DNA of 64,000 bases from DATARH01 sp035550515. Its GTDB lineage: Bacteria; Pseudomonadota; Alphaproteobacteria; ATCC43930; CGMCC-115725. Position numbers and translations under genes: made by a program. The stretch covers positions 31,755-95,754 of the forward strand of contig DASZOZ010000067.1 in assembly GCA_035550515.1 (NCBI GenBank), given 5' to 3'. Under the pieces are notes generated by a model. It ran no database searches and was not told the DNA's origin. It saw only the letters and a list, made by a program, of their open reading frames with translations. Shown piece after piece: positions 60,073-64,000 of the stretch (position 1 is the first letter of the stretch; the number at the start of each line of letters is the position of its first letter).

Positions 60073-61224
60073 TCACCCCTGATTTGCTACAGATTTTGCT
60101 ACAAGCCGGAAGGCGTCGTTGATCTTTTGTGCTGCCGCTTCGTGCATGGTTTGATCCGGATGCAGGTACAAGTCGGCGGTGATCGCAATTGTCGTGTGAC
60201 CAAGCCTTTCGGATACGAGCTTTAGATCAACGCCTGCGGCTAGCGCAATGGTCGCTGACGAGTGCCGTAGATCGTGAAATCTCACCCGTGGAAAATCTGC
60301 GCCAAGCCGGGCCAGGAAGCGCGGGAACTCGTGCGTAAGGCTCTGCGGCTGTAGCGGCTCGCCGTCCATGCGGGCGCATATCAGCGTCTCCGCACTCTGT
60401 CGTATCCCGAGCTGCAACAATTGCTGTGCCTGTCGGACCTTCCAGGCGCGAAGTGCGTCGGCAACATCGCTCGGGAGTACGACATGCCTTGGGCGGCCGT
60501 TCTTCGGCGTCTTGAAGGCGATACCGGTGCGGGTTTGCCCAAGCGACCGCCGCACGGTCAGCACATCACCGCGCAGATCGCCCCAACTGGCCGCTAACGT
60601 CTCGCCACGTCTCAGCCCTGCGCCAAGCGCCAACAACACGGCCGGGTAAATCTGCGAATGCTCCACGGCCGCGAGAAGCTTTCCCGCCTGCGAGGCGTTG
60701 AGCGCAGCAAGATCGGGCTTGATGATCTTCGGCAATTCAGCGCCAAGCTCATCGGCAGGGTTGCGCATAATCAGCTCGCGCCGGGCGGCAGTACCCAAAG
60801 CCGAGCGTAGCAGTCGGTGCACATGCCGCTGGGTGCGCGGCGATAGGCCGCCTTTTCCGTCGCGCCGACCCTTGGTCGCAAGGTCGGTGTAGAATTCGGC
60901 GATCCTGTCGGGCGTGAGCTTACCGAGCGGAACGTCTCCAATCGCCGGGCCGATCGTCTTTTCGGCTATCTCTGAGTAGCGTTGGTGCGTTGAAGCGGCT
61001 GTTTTTGCCTTTTTGTCGGCAAGCCAGCGGGTGAGCCACGCACTCAAGGTCTCGCGGGTAGGAGCCTTGGACGCGCCTTCGTCTACCAGTTTGAGCAGCG
61101 CACGCAGCCGCTTTTCGGCGTCACGCCTTTCGCCTCGGAAGGTTTCCGTCGCGGTCTTGCCGCCGACTTGATAGCGCAACTCGAAAGCGTTGCCCCGCTT
61201 GCGGATCGTCCCACGGCCGCTCAT
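60073..61224 (-). CDS. int: Phage-type tyrosine recombinase/integrase
   Basis: A 383-residue integrase. An AP2-like arm-binding part (residues 1-45, GNAFELRYQVGGKTATETF) and core-binding SAM-like domain (SAWLTRWLADKKAKTAAST) precede the catalytic domain. Active-site residues: Arg in GAGLRRGETLAASWGDLR, His-x-x-Arg in RFHDLRHSSATIALAAG, His in LGHTTIAITADLYLH and the nucleophile Tyr in the same segment. It is oriented toward the tRNA, whose 5' end is 33 bp from its stop, and its start overlaps the upstream gene by 4 bp. Confidence 0.94.
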   Translation of the reverse strand: MSGRGTIRKRGNAFELRYQVGGKTATETFRGERRDAEKRLRALLKLVDEGASKAPTRETLSAWLTRWLADKKAKTAASTHQRYSEIAEKTIGPAIGDVPLGKLTPDRIAEFYTDLATKGRRDGKGGLSPRTQRHVHRLLRSALGTAARRELIMRNPADELGAELPKIIKPDLAALNASQAGKLLAAVEHSQIYPAVLLALGAGLRRGETLAASWGDLRGDVLTVRRSLGQTRTGIAFKTPKNGRPRHVVLPSDVADALRAWKVRQAQQLLQLGIRQSAETLICARMDGEPLQPQSLTHEFPRFLARLGADFPRVRFHDLRHSSATIALAAGVDLKLVSERLGHTTIAITADLYLHPDQTMHEAAAQKINDAFRLVAKSVANQG

Positions 61225-61631
61225 TGCTTAGCTCCTTGGACTTGCTCAAGAGCGCCGGCCAAAACGACGGCGATGTCGGTGCCGATTGGCGCGGCTGCCG
61301 CCAGCACCTCAATCGCGTGGATCATGGCGGCAGCGTAGGCGGATGGATCGTCAAGCGGCGCAGTCTCGGCCGGGTTGGCCAAGCGCATCACTCGCTCGGT
61401 TTGCAACATGGCGGCGAACACATCCATCGCGCGCTGCCACGGCGTGCCGAAGGCTTCGCCTGTGCGGAGAGCTTGCTCTAGCAGGATTTCCGCTTCGGCT
61501 GTCAACGATCGCGCGTTCACCTTGGCGCGGGTCTCTATTTCGTCGCGCATTGTCGGGCTGATTCGCATGGAGAGCGGGATGCGCCGAAGATCGCCGCGCT
61601 CGCGCTTTCGTGCCTCTGTGGCTGCTTGCAT
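61221..61631 (-). CDS. Ribbon-helix-helix-like protein upstream of integrase
   Basis: About 136 residues from MQAATEARKRERGDLRRIPL; an in-frame ATG at 61646 would add five residues. RRIPLSMRISPTMRDEIETR is an Arc/MetJ-type ribbon and the start of the helix pair, followed by SLTAEAEILLEQAL. A helical C-terminal part follows with no motif. It overlaps the integrase start by 4 bp, so both are one transcript. It may repress its own promoter through the palindrome at 61695-61714. Confidence 0.75.
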   Translation of the reverse strand: MQAATEARKRERGDLRRIPLSMRISPTMRDEIETRAKVNARSLTAEAEILLEQALRTGEAFGTPWQRAMDVFAAMLQTERVMRLANPAETAPLDDPSAYAAAMIHAIEVLAAAAPIGTDIAVVLAGALEQVQGAKQ

Positions 61632-61655
61632 CGCCTGCCATCCCATTCGATAATG

Positions 61656-61684
61656 TATGTAAATCTGCACACACATCTTGTCAA
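61656..61684 (-). promoter_or_regulatory. Promoter of the RHH-integrase operon
   Basis: TTGACA (61684-61679 on the minus strand) and TACATA (61661-61656) are separated by 17 bp. TTGTCAA is its own near-complement, so a plus-strand -35 may overlap it and serve the divergent excisionase-like gene. Confidence 0.6.
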
Positions 61685-61694
61685 CGGCCGCGAG

Positions 61695-61714
61695 ATACGG
61701 TACGTATGCCGTAT
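61695..61714. promoter_or_regulatory. Palindromic operator between divergent element genes
   Basis: ATACGG-N8-CCGTAT is a perfect inverted repeat lying between the divergent RHH-int and excisionase-like genes. It lies 11 bp outside the minus-strand -35 box. Likely bound by one of the two encoded DNA-binding proteins. Confidence 0.6.
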
Positions 61715-61739
61715 TGAACACACTAAATGCGGTGCGACA

Positions 61740-61940
61740 ATGCTGGGCATGATGGAAAAGCGTGATCTTCCGCTCACGCTGACAATTGAGGAAGCCGGCC
61801 GGCTGGCAGGGCTAAATCGGCAATCCGCTTACGGCGCAGCCGCCCGTGGAGATATGCCGACGATCACGCTGAACGGACGTAAGCGCGTTCCAACCGAGCG
61901 GTGGCTGCGCATCATCAGCGGTGAGATGGCGACGGCGTAA
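61740..61940 (+). CDS. Excisionase/AlpA-like small helix-turn-helix protein
   Basis: A 66-residue protein from MLGMMEKRDLPLTLTIEEAG. The winged helix-turn-helix pattern TIEEAGRLAGLNRQSAYGAA then RGDMPTITLNGRKRVPTERW is that of Xis/AlpA (MerR-like) proteins, with the wing in TLNGRKRVP. It would direct excision of the element or regulate int. Divergent from the RHH-integrase operon. Start choice among ATG at 61740, 61749 and 61752 is open. Confidence 0.8.
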   Translation: MLGMMEKRDLPLTLTIEEAGRLAGLNRQSAYGAAARGDMPTITLNGRKRVPTERWLRIISGEMATA

Positions 61941-62012
61941 TCGGGGCACACAGCAAAAACGACGCCCTGGCCGGCGCCGTTTTCCGTAACGATCAAATGA
62001 AGCGGTATATAT

Positions 62013-63977
62013 ATGTCTACCATACCGCAGTCCAATTCGGAAGAACTCAGCGGCGATGCTCTCATACAGCGCCTCGCCGATGTGCTATTCAGCCGCAAAG
62101 GGTCGCGTGGGCTGAGCCGCGCCGATTGTGAAGAAAGCGCCCGATATCAAGTTGAGCGCATGGGCGCCGACTATGCGAACGAGACCATTCGGCGCTACTC
62201 GCCGCAGCCGCCGCCTCCGGCATCACAAGCAGCACCGGTCGCACCACAGCCGAAGACAGCATGGCAGCCACCGCTGCCGGCCAGCCAGCCCAATGAGTGG
62301 GGCACGGGGAACACCCATATCCCCACCGAGGAAGACAATAAGTGGTGGGCCGCGGTCAACGCCGAGCGCGCCGCACGGCGCGAGCAACGCCAAGAGCCGG
62401 CAGCGTCGGAAAGAGAAGGCCGCGCGCGCCGCCAGCGTTCGGATGCACCACAGGCCGTGCGCCCGAACTTCCCGATTGTGCAGATGACCGGCGGTGAGCT
62501 TGGCCGATGGATCGACGAAGCCGAAGATTACCTGCTCGCGCACGATCCCGGCGTGTACGGCTATGGCGACATGGTGGCGCGGATCGCCCCCGGCCCGATC
62601 ACCACGGCCGAAGGAAAAGAAAACGCCGCGCTGCGCATCGTGCAAATCAACACGCAGCACATGATCGAACGGTTTTGCAATGTTTGCCAGTTTTGCACAT
62701 GGGATGCTCGGCGAGGCGATTGGGTTGCCAAGACATGTCCGCCGTCGATCGCGCAAGGATATATAGAGCGCGTCGGCATGCGCCGCTTGCGGCCGTTGCT
62801 CGGCATCACGTCATCACAGATTTTCCGGCGCGACTCCACGATTTTGACGCAGCCAGGATATGACGAAGCGTCCTGCCTCTTTTACGATCCGTGCGGGATG
62901 GCGTTTTCAGCTATCCCCGAGCGGCTATCTCAGGACGAAGCGAAAGCCGCGCTCGATTCAGTCGCCGAGCTGTACGCCGAAATTCCCTTTGTCGATCAAG
63001 CCAGCCTGTCGGTAGTGCTGTCGGCGAACTTCTGCGCCGTGGCCCGCTATGCCGTGCGCGGATTGCCAATGCACGCCTTCACCGCGACCGCAGCCGGCTC
63101 CGGCAAATCGATGTGCTGTGACATTCCCGCTGTGCTCGCCACCGGATCACCAGCGCCCGCAATATCGATCGGCACTGATCCCGAGGAACTGAAAAAGAGC
63201 TTGGGCGCGGAGTTGTCCGCTGGCGCGGCTGTCGTCAGTCTCGATAACTGCGAATCACCGATTGGTGGTGAGTTGGTCAATCAAATTCTCACGCAAGAGC
63301 GCGTCAAGGTGCGTGTGCTCGGTATGTCGCGCATGACGGAAATTCCGCGCGGCGCGTTGTTGCTAGCAAACGGCAATGGGCTGGAAATCGTTGGCGATTT
63401 GGTGCGCCGCTGCATCGTTGCGACGATTGACCCGCAGAGCGAAACGCCCTGGTTGCGAACGTTCGAAACTGAAAACCCGGTGCAGCGTGTTCGACGCGAG
63501 CGAGGCAAATACGTTTCGGCCTTGCTGACGGTGCTGCGAGCCTACACGCAAGCGGGCTGTCCCGATCGTCCAATACCACTCGGCAGTTTTGAGGAATGGA
63601 GCGCGCTGATACGTGGCGCGATCATCTGGTGCGGTTACGCCGATCCTTGCACCACCATGGAGCATCTGCGCGTCGCTGATCACAAGCGAGCGAACTTGTC
63701 CGCCGTCCTGCACCGCTGGCACGCCTCGCTCGGCTCCGACGAACTTACCGTTGGTGACGTGATCGGCCGCGCGACGGATCGGTCCCAAGGCCAATTCATG
63801 TTCTCCGAGTTCCGTGAGGCACTGCTTGATGTCGCTGGCGATGGCGGCGTGATCAACAGCCGTCGTCTTGGCCGGTGGCTTCGTCGAAATCAGGGAACAA
63901 TGGCCGATGGCCTACGGATCGAAGAAGGCAAATTTCAAAGAGGCTCACAATACTGGCGAGTGATGAAACTCGAATAG
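62013..63977 (+). CDS. P-loop protein of the integrated element (possible replication helicase/primase-type)
   Basis: A 654-residue protein. Residues 60-150 form a Pro/Gln/Arg-rich low-complexity linker. The core from about 300 has Walker A in TATAAGSGKSMCCDIPAVLA (near residue 362) and a Walker B-like AAVVSLDNCESPIGGELVNQ, then TEIPRGALLLANGNGLEIVG and RRCIVATIDPQSETPW. The pattern LANGN...GDLxRRcvxxxId is common in phage/plasmid primase-helicase and DUF927/DUF3631-type ATPases. I cannot name the family. The C-terminal RRLGRWLRRNQGTMADGLRI looks like a winged helix. After its stop only 23 bp remain. Confidence 0.7.
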   Translation: MSTIPQSNSEELSGDALIQRLADVLFSRKGSRGLSRADCEESARYQVERMGADYANETIRRYSPQPPPPASQAAPVAPQPKTAWQPPLPASQPNEWGTGNTHIPTEEDNKWWAAVNAERAARREQRQEPAASEREGRARRQRSDAPQAVRPNFPIVQMTGGELGRWIDEAEDYLLAHDPGVYGYGDMVARIAPGPITTAEGKENAALRIVQINTQHMIERFCNVCQFCTWDARRGDWVAKTCPPSIAQGYIERVGMRRLRPLLGITSSQIFRRDSTILTQPGYDEASCLFYDPCGMAFSAIPERLSQDEAKAALDSVAELYAEIPFVDQASLSVVLSANFCAVARYAVRGLPMHAFTATAAGSGKSMCCDIPAVLATGSPAPAISIGTDPEELKKSLGAELSAGAAVVSLDNCESPIGGELVNQILTQERVKVRVLGMSRMTEIPRGALLLANGNGLEIVGDLVRRCIVATIDPQSETPWLRTFETENPVQRVRRERGKYVSALLTVLRAYTQAGCPDRPIPLGSFEEWSALIRGAIIWCGYADPCTTMEHLRVADHKRANLSAVLHRWHASLGSDELTVGDVIGRATDRSQGQFMFSEFREALLDVAGDGGVINSRRLGRWLRRNQGTMADGLRIEEGKFQRGSQYWRVMKLE

Positions 63978-64000
63978 TGGTGGGTTTGGTGGATTATGGT

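Larger units (their letters stand above)
60040..64000. mobile_element. One end of an integrated genetic element beside tRNA-Thr
   Basis: Starting next to the tRNA 5' end come a tyrosine integrase, a ribbon-helix-helix protein, a divergent excisionase-like protein and a P-loop protein. Codon use is visibly richer in A/T-ending codons than in the rest of the window. The other end lies beyond the right edge. The exact left junction is not defined; a second copy of tRNA sequence is not seen here. Confidence 0.75.

Overview
This window is GC-rich chromosomal DNA, about two-thirds G+C in most genes, with long antisense shadow frames. The gene content is alphaproteobacterial: a SUF operon led by an Rrf2 regulator, a complete hopanoid locus, an Fds-type formate dehydrogenase, a TPP-controlled thiO-thiS-thiG set, a prkA-yeaH-spoVR operon, PAS_5 and DUF1328 proteins, and dispersed palindromes of the 'GGCCGGGcttgaCCCGGCC' kind. 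I cannot fix the genus. Rhodospirillales-like or Bradyrhizobium-like relatives are my inference from gene content only.

Layout. 1-1.4 kb: 3' part of a trans-sulfuration PLP enzyme and a small EmrE-like membrane protein. 1.4-7.9 kb (minus): SUF Fe-S assembly operon (rrf2, sufB, a short heptad-repeat protein, sufC, sufD, sufS, sufU, sufT), with a perfect 6-5-6 palindrome upstream as the likely Fe-S-responsive operator. 8-11.6 kb: outer-membrane barrel protein (minus) divergent from an OmpR/EnvZ-type two-component pair. 11.7-29.3 kb: hopanoid supercluster. hpnA-C-D-E-F-G make squalene, hopene and ribosylhopane, with ispH and hpnH divergent beside them. hpnI, hpnJ and hpnK build the cyclitol-ether head group. 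hpnN, hpnM and an MlaA lipoprotein are lipid-trafficking parts. 29.3-30 kb: vapBC toxin-antitoxin pair with a nested palindromic operator. 30-37.7 kb (minus): gntR-frc-fdsGB-(DUF4160-like)-fdsA-(DUF3574), a probable oxalate/formyl-CoA/formate oxidation unit, divergent from a class II aldolase-like gene and a GMC oxidoreductase. 40-45 kb: catalase-related peroxidase, PBP1A and a PAS protein. 45-47.5 kb: TPP riboswitch-thiO-thiS-thiG. 47.6-49.2 kb: candidate small RNA or leader with a strong terminator, then scoA-scoB. 49.2-52 kb: OpgC-like acyltransferase and two SGNH proteins in overlapping frames. 52.4-57.3 kb: prkA-yeaH-spoVR. 57.4-59.9 kb: D-aminoacylase-like amidohydrolase, DUF1328 protein and a small secreted protein. 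59.97-64 kb: tRNA-Thr(UGU), then one end of an integrated element (integrase, ribbon-helix-helix protein, excisionase-like protein and a P-loop protein) with visibly less GC-biased codons.

Points most worth a second look: (1) thiO has no ATG/GTG/TTG before its FAD-binding motif; an ATC lies 6 nt after a strong Shine-Dalgarno that forms the end of the TPP riboswitch. (2) The OpgC-like gene appears to start at a CTG overlapping the scoB stop (CTGA), and the next two starts overlap in the same way (ATGA, TTGA). (3) The first of the two SGNH proteins has lost its catalytic Asn and Asp/His. (4) A three-hairpin transcript candidate with an exposed CCTCCCC sits between the thiO and scoA promoters. 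(5) A short coding gene of six uninterrupted heptads lies inside the suf operon. (6) hpnN runs 161 bp antisense into hpnK. All functional assignments rest on motifs and family recognition, not on database searches.
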